From: Arsenicicoccus bolidensis DSM 15745
GTDB lineage: Bacteria; Actinomycetota; Actinomycetes; Actinomycetales; Dermatophilaceae
NCBI RefSeq assembly: GCF_000426385.1
Contig: NZ_AUFG01000003.1
Span: 1 to 64,000, forward strand
Length of the DNA stretch: 64,000 nucleotides
Reading direction: 5' to 3'
The notes under the pieces are model-generated. The model saw only the letters and a program-made list of their open reading frames with translations. It was not told the origin of the DNA and made no database searches. A program made the position numbers and the translations under genes. The stretch's first letter is position 1. Each line of letters opens with the position of its first letter. Positions 7,765-15,739 of the stretch are shown here, piece by piece.

Positions 7765-9206
7765 CCGCCGTGACCCGCAGCAGCAGCGGCGCCGCCCGCG
7801 ACATGAGCTATGCCGCCGTCATGGGCCGCAAGGTCGAGATCATGCGCGGCGCGCTCGGGATCGACTACGACACCTACGAGCTCACGCCGCTGGCCTTCGA
7901 CTACGACCGGATGATGGCCGACACGGGCTACACGATCGAGCGGATCGCCGAGATCCAGGCCGAGACCAAGGTGGGTCGCACCCCGCTGCACGAGCTGTGC
8001 AACCTCACCGATGCCGTGCGCCGAATCTCGCAGCCGGGCAAGGGCGCTCGCATCCTGCTCAAGGACGAGGCGGCCAACGCGTCCGGGTCCTTCAAGGCGC
8101 GGCGCGCGTCGATCTCCTGCTACGAGGCCAGGACTCGCGGCTACGCGGGCGTCGCGACCGCCACCAGCGGCAACTACGGCGCGGCCGTGGCGTCCCAGGC
8201 GGCGATGCGGCGGCTGCGCTGCATCGTGCTGCAGGAGGTCTTCGACTCCCACGGCGTCGGGCAGCCCGAGATCATCGAGAAGTCCCGCGCCTGCGAGGCG
8301 TACGGCGCTGCGGTGCAACGACTCTCGGTCGGACCCGAGCTCTTCTACCAGATGCTCGTGACGCTCGAGACGACCGGCTTCTTCAACGCCTCGCTCTACA
8401 CCCCCTTCGGGATCCGCGGGGTCGAGACCCTGGGCGCCGAGATCGGTCGCGAGGTGCAGGAGCGGTATGGCGCCCCGCCCGCCGCCGTCGTGGTCACCCA
8501 GGCCGGCGGCGGCAACCTCACGGGCACGGCCCGCGGGCTGCGCGAGGTCGGTTGCGAGACAAGCACGGTCGTGGCCTGCTCGGTGGATCTCGGTGGGCTG
8601 CACATGGCCTCGGACGTCGACTTCAACCGCAAGTCGTTCACGACCGGGCACACGGGCTTCGGGGTGCCGTTCGCGACCTGGCCGGACCGGACCGACGTGC
8701 CGCGCAACGCCGCTCGCAGCCTGCGCTACATGGACGACTACCAGCTGGTGACGCAGGGCGAGGTCTTCTACGTCACGGAGCTGCTCACCAAGCTCGAGGG
8801 TCTGGAGCGCGGCCCGGCGGGCAACACCAGCCTGACCGCGGCGGTCGCCCTGGCCGCGCAGCTCGGCGAGAACGAGACCGTGGTCGTGCAGGAGACGGAG
8901 TACACGGGGGCCGGGAAGCACCACAACCGGCAGCTGTCCTTCGCCCGCGAGCGCGGCATCGAGATCAGCACCGGAGACCCTGCGGGCAACGTGCCGGGGC
9001 AGCGGATCGTCATACCGGACAACCTGACTCAGGTGCAGGGCAGGGCGCAGGACCTGGACCGGCTGCGCCGCTCCTATCTCAAGAACGCCGCCAAGGTCCT
9101 CGACCCCGCGGCGTGGACCGACACGGACGTCGACTATGTCGCGGCTGAGACCAACAGCACGCGCGAGTGGGTCCTCGCGAACGTCCCCACCACGGAAGGC
9201 AGCTGA
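7761..9206 (+). CDS. ortB: 2-amino-4-oxopentanoate thiolase, PLP subunit OrtB
   Basis: The 481-residue catalytic subunit, a fold-type II PLP enzyme related to threonine synthase and cysteine synthase. The PLP lysine is Lys112 in ASGSFKARRAS. The phosphate-binding loops are ATSGNYGAAVASQ and QAGGGNLTGTARG. With OrtA it releases acetyl-CoA and D-Ala from 2-amino-4-oxopentanoate. Length agrees with the clostridial enzyme. It is coupled to ortA by a 4-bp overlap and followed after 2 bp by oraS. Confidence 0.93.
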   Translation: MTAVTRSSSGAARDMSYAAVMGRKVEIMRGALGIDYDTYELTPLAFDYDRMMADTGYTIERIAEIQAETKVGRTPLHELCNLTDAVRRISQPGKGARILLKDEAANASGSFKARRASISCYEARTRGYAGVATATSGNYGAAVASQAAMRRLRCIVLQEVFDSHGVGQPEIIEKSRACEAYGAAVQRLSVGPELFYQMLVTLETTGFFNASLYTPFGIRGVETLGAEIGREVQERYGAPPAAVVVTQAGGGNLTGTARGLREVGCETSTVVACSVDLGGLHMASDVDFNRKSFTTGHTGFGVPFATWPDRTDVPRNAARSLRYMDDYQLVTQGEVFYVTELLTKLEGLERGPAGNTSLTAAVALAAQLGENETVVVQETEYTGAGKHHNRQLSFARERGIEISTGDPAGNVPGQRIVIPDNLTQVQGRAQDLDRLRRSYLKNAAKVLDPAAWTDTDVDYVAAETNSTREWVLANVPTTEGS

Positions 9207-9208
9207 CG

Positions 9209-9718
9209 ATGGACACCCAGCCCCACCAGCCCGATGGCAGCAGCGGCGACACCGCCAGCGGCACCCCCAGTGGCACCGGCAGTGACGTCGCCGGCGGCGA
9301 GATCGACCGGCGCACACGGCAGTTCGAGGAGCGCCGGGTCGCGCTGGACGCGCTCAGCGACGAGCAGCTCAAGGCGCGCTTCTGGGAGCTGAGCCACCAG
9401 ATGATGGAGCCCGTCGTCGAGCTCGCCCGCACGCACACGAGCCCCTCCATCGAGCGAAGCATCCTGCTGCGCATGGGGATCGACTCGGTCAGCAGCCACG
9501 GCGTGGTCGACCGGATCCACGACCGCGGCCTGCTCGGCAAGGGCGCCGGGCACGTCGTGCTCAAGGTCGCGCACCAGCTCGGGGTCGACGTGCGGGCCGC
9601 GGCCGCCGCGATCGCCGCCGACGACACCGTGCTGGACGGCCTGTTCACGCCGACCTCAGCCGCGCCGACCTCAGCCGCGTCGACCCCCGCCACCACGACC
9701 GAGGGAGCCCGGCGATGA
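9209..9718 (+). CDS. oraS: D-ornithine 4,5-aminomutase, S subunit
   Basis: A 169-residue small subunit that with OraE moves the delta-amino group of D-ornithine to C4. The conserved core runs from about residue 30 to 150: RTRQFEERRVALDALSDEQL, LELARTH-type segment, SILLRMGIDS and HDRGLLGKGAGHVVLKVAHQLG. It is longer than the roughly 120-residue clostridial subunit. The extra length is a Gly/Ser/Thr-rich head (residues 8-30) and a repetitive TSAAPTSAAS tail (about 150-160), both low-complexity. The stop overlaps oraE by ATGA. Confidence 0.92.
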   Translation: MDTQPHQPDGSSGDTASGTPSGTGSDVAGGEIDRRTRQFEERRVALDALSDEQLKARFWELSHQMMEPVVELARTHTSPSIERSILLRMGIDSVSSHGVVDRIHDRGLLGKGAGHVVLKVAHQLGVDVRAAAAAIAADDTVLDGLFTPTSAAPTSAASTPATTTEGARR

Positions 9719-11961
9719 CGCAGCAGGCGCAGCCGATCGGGCCGCTCGACGAGAACGTCAAGCTCGACATCGAGAACATCCTTTCCGACCTGGAGTCCTA
9801 CCGTCCCCGCCGCAAGGGCTGGGTGTGGCGCGAGGCGCCGGCCGAGGGCGTGGACATGGGGCCGTTCCACTTCCGCGACATGGCGACGCCGCTGGCCAAG
9901 AGCCTGGGGCTGCCGGCGAGCAAGTACTTCGGCGGGATCGACCCGCAGCCGAAGTGCGTGGTGACGACGGAGATCGCGAGCGGCCGGTTCGAGGACGACA
10001 TCCGCCGGATGCGGATGGCCGCGTGGCACGGCGCCGACCACCTCATGGTGATCCGCACGACGGGCCAGTCCCACATCGACGGGCTGCTCGAGGGCACGCC
10101 CGAGGGGATCGGCGGAGTTCCCATCACCCGCAAGCAGATCCGCGCCTCGCGCAAGGCGTGCGACCTGATCGAGGACGAGGTCGGGCGGCCGATCAACTTC
10201 CACAGCTACGTGTCCGGCGTCGCCGGGCCCGAGGTGGCCGTGCTGTTCGCCGAGGAGGGCATCAACGGCGCCCACCAGGACCCGCAGTACAACGTGCTCT
10301 ACCGCAACGTGAACATGTATCGCTCCTTCGTCGACGCGGCCGAGGCCAAGCGGGTCATGAGCGGGGCCGGCATCTTCCAGATCGACGGTGCGCACAACGC
10401 CAACGCCACCGCCAAGGCCGGCTGGCTGGTCATGCCGGAGCTCATGGTGCAGCACGGCATCAACAGCGCGTTCTCGGTGATGGTGGGCATGCCCAAGGAG
10501 CTCATCGGGCTCTCGACGGTGCCGCCCAACAGCCCGCCCGCCCCCAAGCTCTGGTACGACCTGCCCTACGCCGTGGCGCTGCGAGACGTGTTCTCCGACT
10601 TCAAGATGCGGGCGCAGCAGAACACGCGCTACATCGAGGCGGACATCGAGGAGGCCGTCCGCACCCACACCATCGACACGCTCATCTCGATGCTCACCCG
10701 GGCCGACATACAGTCGACGATCACGCCCGACGAGGGCCGCAACGTGCCCTGGCACTACAACAACATCCGCGGCCTGCAGACGGTCAAGCAGACCTGGAGC
10801 GGCCTGGACGGGATCAACGAGCTGCTGGGGCTCAAGCACGACGGCCCGCTCGGCGAGATGGTCCGCGACATCAAGGTGCGCGCGGTCGCGTTCCTCGAGG
10901 AGGCCATCGACCAGGGCGGCTACTTCGCCGCGGTGGAGAAGGGCTTCTTCGTCGACTCGGCGAAGTACCCCGAGCGCAACGGTGACGGCATCGCCCGCGA
11001 CGGCCAGGGCGGCGTCGGCGCCGGCTCGATCGTCGAGCGCGACCCCGACTACTTCGCGCCGGTGTCCTGCCACTTCGGTGACAACCACATCCCGGAGTTC
11101 GTGCACGAGCTGGTCGGGCGCCGCATCGAGCGGCCCGAGGAGGCCATCGGCGGCGACACGCTGTCCGACCCCGACAAGATCGTCTACATCGACGAGCTCG
11201 ACCCGGAGGACTCGGCCGACGCCCGCCTCGAGGCGACCAAGCCCTATCGCAGCGGCGGGATGATCAAGCCCGAGGCCGAGTGGGCGGGCGACGGCACCGT
11301 GCTGATCCAGCTCTTCGTGCCGGAGAACGCCGACATCGCCGACGTCTACGCCGTCGAGATGGCCAAGCAGATGGGCCTGGTCGACCCCGAGGTCGTCAAC
11401 CTGCAGCCGATGCACCCCTCCGAGGGGACCTTCGTCGAGGTCAAGGGCAAGGTGGCCTTTGCGATCGACCGGTCCACGCTCAAGATCCCCGAGAAGGAGG
11501 TCGTGCTGCCCGAGGACGAGCTGCGGGCGGCGGTCGGCGACGCCGGGCTGCGGGTCGTGGCCGGGACGGTCGGCGAGGACGAGCACAGCGTCGGGCTGCG
11601 CGAGATCCTCGACATCAAGCACGGCGGCATCGAGAAGTACGGCGTGAAGTACGACTACCTCGGCACGTCGGTGCCGCTCGGCAAGATCGTCGACGCGGCC
11701 ATCGAGACCGGCGCCCACGCGATCCTCATCAGCACGATCATCAGCCACAACGACGTGCACCGGACGATGATGCGCAAGCTGCACGAGCTCTGCCAGGAGA
11801 AGGGGATCCGCGACCGCGTGGTGCTGATCGCCGGCGGCACGCAGGTCAACCGCGAGATGGCGGCCGAGACCGGGCTCGACGCGACCTTCGGCCGCGGCAC
11901 CAAGGGCATCCACGTCGTCAACGCCATGGTCAAGACGCTGAGGGCGCGCGGCCAGGTCTGA
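9715..11961 (+). CDS. oraE: D-ornithine 4,5-aminomutase, E subunit
   Basis: The 748-residue large subunit, binding adenosylcobalamin and PLP, catalyses radical 1,2-amino migration from D-ornithine to 2,4-diaminopentanoate. An N-terminal TIM barrel (ITRKQIRASRKACDLIEDEVG, NGAHQDPQYNVLYRNVNMYRS) is followed by a Rossmann B12 domain. The cobalamin motif D-x-H-x-x-G is D622-E-H624-S-V-G627, giving His624 as lower axial ligand. Lys635, 11 residues later, matches the spacing of the PLP lysine from the axial His in the clostridial enzyme. Full length and intact. Confidence 0.95.
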   Translation: MTQQAQPIGPLDENVKLDIENILSDLESYRPRRKGWVWREAPAEGVDMGPFHFRDMATPLAKSLGLPASKYFGGIDPQPKCVVTTEIASGRFEDDIRRMRMAAWHGADHLMVIRTTGQSHIDGLLEGTPEGIGGVPITRKQIRASRKACDLIEDEVGRPINFHSYVSGVAGPEVAVLFAEEGINGAHQDPQYNVLYRNVNMYRSFVDAAEAKRVMSGAGIFQIDGAHNANATAKAGWLVMPELMVQHGINSAFSVMVGMPKELIGLSTVPPNSPPAPKLWYDLPYAVALRDVFSDFKMRAQQNTRYIEADIEEAVRTHTIDTLISMLTRADIQSTITPDEGRNVPWHYNNIRGLQTVKQTWSGLDGINELLGLKHDGPLGEMVRDIKVRAVAFLEEAIDQGGYFAAVEKGFFVDSAKYPERNGDGIARDGQGGVGAGSIVERDPDYFAPVSCHFGDNHIPEFVHELVGRRIERPEEAIGGDTLSDPDKIVYIDELDPEDSADARLEATKPYRSGGMIKPEAEWAGDGTVLIQLFVPENADIADVYAVEMAKQMGLVDPEVVNLQPMHPSEGTFVEVKGKVAFAIDRSTLKIPEKEVVLPEDELRAAVGDAGLRVVAGTVGEDEHSVGLREILDIKHGGIEKYGVKYDYLGTSVPLGKIVDAAIETGAHAILISTIISHNDVHRTMMRKLHELCQEKGIRDRVVLIAGGTQVNREMAAETGLDATFGRGTKGIHVVNAMVKTLRARGQV

Positions 11962-11974
11962 GAGACCCGCCGGG

Positions 11975-12021
11975 GGTAAAGGCATCAGCCTGGCGAACGA
12001 AGGCCGGTCGATGCCTTCACC
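11975..12021 (+). other. intercistronic hairpin between oraE and the MutL-like gene
   Basis: GGTAAAGGCATC (11975-11986) pairs with GATGCCTTCACC (12010-12021), 11 of 12 positions, enclosing a 23-base loop that can itself fold. It occupies most of the only sizeable gap (84 bp) inside the otherwise overlapping operon. It ends about 10 bp before the ribosome site GGAAGGAGAAG of the next gene. It may set relative expression by RNA processing or attenuation; this is inferred. Confidence 0.55.
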
Positions 12022-12045
12022 GCCGGTAGGTGGAAGGAGAAGTGG

Positions 12046-13452
12046 ATGGGCAGCGTCGACATCCTCACGATCGAGGTCGGCAGCACGATCACCAAGGTCA
12101 ACGGCTTCCGGCGCACCGACGCGCGGCTGGAGCACGTGGCGCAGGGCTTCGCGCCGACGTCGGTCGCCGACGGTGACGTGGGCCTCGGCGTCGACGCCGC
12201 GATCGCCGCCCTCGAGGCGGACGCCGGGGTGTCGGTGGCCGGGCTGCCGACATACGTCTCCTCCTCCGCCGCAGGCGGATTGCGTATGACGGTGCACGGG
12301 CTCACCGTCTCGATGACCTCCCGGGCCGCGCGCGAGGCCTCCCTCGGCGCCGGCGCCATCGTCAAGCTCGTGACCGCGGGGCCGCTGGACGAGGACGACA
12401 TCGACGAGGTGCGCGAGATCGCGCCCAGCATCGTGCTGCTCGCGGGTGGGGTCGACCACGGTGAGAAGCAGGTCGTGGTCGCCAACGCCCGGGCCCTGGC
12501 CCCCGTCGCGGCCGAGCTCGGCGTGCCGGTGATCTATGCCGGCAACGTGGCGGCGCGGCGGGCGGTGGCGCGCGCGTTCGCGGAGCACGGGGTCGAGCTG
12601 ATGGTGGCCGACAACGTCTTTCCCGACGTCGACGTGCTCGACGTGGAGCCGCTGCGGGTGCTCATCCACGAGGTGTTCAACCGGCACATCACGCGGGCGC
12701 CGGGGATGGCGCGGTTCGCCGAGCTGACCGACCACGGGATCCTGCCGACGCCGGGCGCGGTGCTCAAGGGCGCCGAGCTGTTCGCCGAGGAGCTGGGCGA
12801 CGTCCTGGTCGTCGACGTGGGCGGGGCCACCACCGACATCCACTCGGTCACCGAGGGATCGATGGAGTATGCCGCCAAGGTCATCGACCCGGAGCCGCAC
12901 GCCAAGCGGACCGTCGAGGGCGACCTCGGCGTCTATGTCAACGCCCGCAACGTCGTCGAGGCCTATGGCGACGAGTCCTGGGCGACGCGGCTGGACGACC
13001 TCGAGGCGATGCCCGCCGACGAGCGGGGGCGGGAGCTGACCCGCTGGCTGTGCGCGCGCGCCGTCGAGGTGGGGGTGCGGCGGCACGCGGGGACGCTCAC
13101 CGACCTCTACACCCCCACGGGCAAGAAGCAGATCGTCCGCGGCAAGGACCTCACCGCCGTGCGCTGGGTCGTCGCCACGGGTGGCGCGCTGACGCGGGTC
13201 GAGGGGTCGTCCGAGGCGCTGCGGGCCGTGTGCACGGGCGTGGGGACGCACCTGCTGCCGGAGCCGTCGGCGCGGGTGCTGGTGGACCGGGACTACCTGT
13301 TCTCGGCGTTGGGGACGATCGCGACGGAGCTGCCGGACGAGGTGCGGGCGACCTTCCGCGCCTGGGTGACCGGCATGGATGGGGTGGCCGGGCTGGACGG
13401 GGTGGCTGGCGTGAACGGGGCGACCGGGCCGGACGAGGGTGAGCGGCCGTGA
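12046..13452 (+). CDS. MutL/GlmL-like ASKHA ATPase (or-4), likely mutase chaperone
   Basis: A 468-residue homologue of the glutamate mutase accessory protein MutL. ASKHA phosphate motifs are visible: ILTIEVGSTITKVNGF near the N-terminus and VVDVGGATTDIHSV at about 254-267, with SSSAAGGLRMTVHGL and VATGGALTR. In clostridia the equivalent gene lies in the same place after oraE. A role in reactivating the B12 mutase (exchanging damaged cobalamin) is plausible but unproven. The last 25 residues are Gly-X-Y-like repeats (GMDGVAGLDGVAGVNGATG), an oddity of this copy. A GTGA overlap joins it to orr. Confidence 0.85.
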   Translation: MGSVDILTIEVGSTITKVNGFRRTDARLEHVAQGFAPTSVADGDVGLGVDAAIAALEADAGVSVAGLPTYVSSSAAGGLRMTVHGLTVSMTSRAAREASLGAGAIVKLVTAGPLDEDDIDEVREIAPSIVLLAGGVDHGEKQVVVANARALAPVAAELGVPVIYAGNVAARRAVARAFAEHGVELMVADNVFPDVDVLDVEPLRVLIHEVFNRHITRAPGMARFAELTDHGILPTPGAVLKGAELFAEELGDVLVVDVGGATTDIHSVTEGSMEYAAKVIDPEPHAKRTVEGDLGVYVNARNVVEAYGDESWATRLDDLEAMPADERGRELTRWLCARAVEVGVRRHAGTLTDLYTPTGKKQIVRGKDLTAVRWVVATGGALTRVEGSSEALRAVCTGVGTHLLPEPSARVLVDRDYLFSALGTIATELPDEVRATFRAWVTGMDGVAGLDGVAGVNGATGPDEGERP

Positions 13453-14570
13453 GCGGCCACCCGACGCCGCGCGTCGAGCTCTATCCCGACCGCATCACCT
13501 ACAACGCGCTGTCGGTCGTCGAGCTGGCGCACGACCACGGCGCCACCGTCGCGGGGGTCGCCAAGGTCACCTGCGCGCACCCCGCCGTCGTGGACGCGAT
13601 GGTCGCGGGCGGCGTCGACCTGATCGCCGACTCCCGCATCGACAACCTGCGCCAGACGCGGGAGCGGGGGATCGAGCTGCCGCTCATGCTGCTGCGCATC
13701 TCGGAGCGCTCGCGGGCGGCCGAGATCGTGGAGTTCGCCGACATCTCGCTCAACTCCTCGCTGCAGACGATGGACGTGCTGTCGCAGGCGGCCGTGGCGG
13801 CGGGCAAGCGGCACCAGGTGATCCTCATGGTCGACGTGGGGGACCTGCGCGAGGGCGTGTGGCCGGACCGGGCGGTGGAGGTGGCGTTCGGCGCGGCGCA
13901 GCTGCCGGGGATCGAGGTCGTGGGGCTGGGCTGCAACCTCGCGTGCTTCGGGGGCGTGGTGCCGAGCGAGGAGAACATGTCGCTGCTCGTCGACGTCCGC
14001 GAGGCCTGCCGCGCCGCGACCGGCCTGGAGCTGCCGATGCTGTCGGGCGGCAACAGCGCCTCGCTGCCGTTCCTGGCGTCGGGGCACATGCCGGCCGAGA
14101 TCGACAACTTCCGGATGGGGGAGTCGATCGTGCTGGGGCGCAACGTCTTTGACCGTTCCCCGTGGCCGGGGACGCGGCAGGACACGGTGCGCCTCGTGGT
14201 GGAGGTCGTGGAGCTGGAGCGCAAGCCGTCGGTGCCGATCGGCAAGCGCGGGCAGAACGCGTTCGGCGAGGAGCCGGCCTTCGAGGACCGCGGGACCCGG
14301 CTGCGCGCCATCGTCAACCTCGGCCGCCAGGACGTCGTCATCGACGGGCTCGACCCCCTAGACCCCAACATCTCGATCCTCGGCGCGAGCAGCGACCACA
14401 TGATCCTCGACGTCGAGGACGCGGTCGACGCCGGCTCCCTGCGGGTGGGCGACGAGATCGCGTTCTACCCCGACTACGCCGCGCTGCTCGCCCTCTCCAC
14501 CAGCCCGTACGTCGACAAGGTGGTCATCGGTGGACCCAGGGCCTACCCGTCTGCCTGGCGTGTGGGATAA
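13449..14570 (+). CDS. orr: ornithine racemase
   Basis: A 373-residue PLP enzyme of the alanine racemase fold (fold type III), expected to convert L-ornithine to the D-ornithine used by OraSE. The PLP lysine is probably Lys39 (GVAKVTCAHP). Other markers are RISERSRAAEIVEFADISLNSS, ILMVDVGDLREGVWP, the cysteine-containing GCNLACFGGVVPS and SGGNSASLP. The GTG start overlaps the previous stop by 4 bp. The family also includes broad-specificity alanine/ornithine racemases; operon context favours ornithine. Confidence 0.9.
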   Translation: MSGHPTPRVELYPDRITYNALSVVELAHDHGATVAGVAKVTCAHPAVVDAMVAGGVDLIADSRIDNLRQTRERGIELPLMLLRISERSRAAEIVEFADISLNSSLQTMDVLSQAAVAAGKRHQVILMVDVGDLREGVWPDRAVEVAFGAAQLPGIEVVGLGCNLACFGGVVPSEENMSLLVDVREACRAATGLELPMLSGGNSASLPFLASGHMPAEIDNFRMGESIVLGRNVFDRSPWPGTRQDTVRLVVEVVELERKPSVPIGKRGQNAFGEEPAFEDRGTRLRAIVNLGRQDVVIDGLDPLDPNISILGASSDHMILDVEDAVDAGSLRVGDEIAFYPDYAALLALSTSPYVDKVVIGGPRAYPSAWRVG

Positions 14571-14577
14571 CGGACCC

Positions 14578-15714
14578 ATGCTGTACGCGACGCACGCCGA
14601 GGTGGACCTGTCCGCGATCCGTGCCAACATCGAGGGGATCCGGGAGCAGGTGAGGGACCGGACGATCCTCGTGGCGGTCAAGGCCGACGCGTACGGCCAT
14701 GGGGCCGTGGCGGTCTCGCGGATGATCCAGGCCACGGGTGTCGCGGACTGGCTGGGGATCGCGACCGTCCCGGAGGCGCTCGAGCTGCGGGCGGCCAGCA
14801 TCACGATGCCGATCCTCAAGCTGTCGCACTGCTTCCCCGGCGCCGAGATGGAGGCGGCGATCGCGGCCGACGTCGTCACGGCCTGCCCGTCCCGCGAGTG
14901 CGCGGACGCGCTCCAGGCGGCGGCCGAGCAGGTCGGGCGGCCCGCCCGGGTGCACCTCAAGGTCGACACCGGTATGGCGCGCATCGGGGTGCCGGCAGGC
15001 GAGGCGGCGGCGCTCGCGGCATACGTCGAGGGGCTCGGATCCGTCAGCCTGGAGGGCATCTTCACCCACATGCCGGTGGCGGACACCGCCTCGCAGGATG
15101 CGTTCACCGAGGAGCAGGTCGCCCTCTTCGCCCGGACCGTCGAGGAGGTGCAGGCCACTCTCGGACGCTGCCTCGAGCACGTGCACGCCGCGAACTCCGG
15201 TGGTGTGCTGGGGCACTCGTCGTCGTGGCTGACGATGGTGCGGCCGGGGATCATGGTCTACGGCTACTACCCGGACGCGTCGACGCCGCGAACCATCGCG
15301 CTGCGCCAAGCGATCCGCTGGGTGACGCGCGTCAGCTTCGTCAAGCGGGTGCCGGCCGGGACGACCGTCGGCTACGGCCGCACCTGGTCCGCCGACGAGG
15401 ACCGGTGGGTCGCAACGATGCCCGTCGGCTACGCGGACGGCTACAACCGGCTGCTGTCCAACCGGGGGCGCGTGCTCGTCGGCGGGCAGAGCCACCCCAT
15501 CGCGGGGCGGGTGTGCATGGACCAGACGATGATCGACGCCGGGCCCGCGTCCGAGCCCTGCCCGGTGTCCGTCGGCGACGAGGCCGTGCTGCTGGGCACC
15601 TCTGGGGCGCAGGAGATCACGACCGACGAGATGGCCGAGCTGCTCGGCACCATCACCTACGAGGTCACCTGCGACATCGCCAGGCGCGTCGAACGGACCT
15701 ATCGCGACGGCTGA
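14578..15714 (+). CDS. alr: alanine racemase
   Basis: A 378-residue PLP enzyme interconverting L- and D-alanine. The PLP lysine is Lys35 (VAVKADAYGHGAVAVS) and the opposing catalytic tyrosine lies in TTVGYGRTWSADED. RVCMDQTMIDAG and DTGMARIGV are typical. It follows orr by 7 bp and ends the operon. Because OrtAB releases D-alanine, its likely job here is to feed L-alanine into central metabolism. It may also serve peptidoglycan synthesis if it is the only copy in the genome. Confidence 0.93.
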   Translation: MLYATHAEVDLSAIRANIEGIREQVRDRTILVAVKADAYGHGAVAVSRMIQATGVADWLGIATVPEALELRAASITMPILKLSHCFPGAEMEAAIAADVVTACPSRECADALQAAAEQVGRPARVHLKVDTGMARIGVPAGEAAALAAYVEGLGSVSLEGIFTHMPVADTASQDAFTEEQVALFARTVEEVQATLGRCLEHVHAANSGGVLGHSSSWLTMVRPGIMVYGYYPDASTPRTIALRQAIRWVTRVSFVKRVPAGTTVGYGRTWSADEDRWVATMPVGYADGYNRLLSNRGRVLVGGQSHPIAGRVCMDQTMIDAGPASEPCPVSVGDEAVLLGTSGAQEITTDEMAELLGTITYEVTCDIARRVERTYRDG

Positions 15715-15739
15715 GCGGGGCCAGGCGTGACCGAGTCAG

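Noticed and set aside
9079-13251. 1390-residue minus-strand frame across the ornithine operon
   Set aside because: It is antisense to five well-supported genes and is His/Asp/Val/Arg-rich, a typical shadow frame in high-GC DNA.
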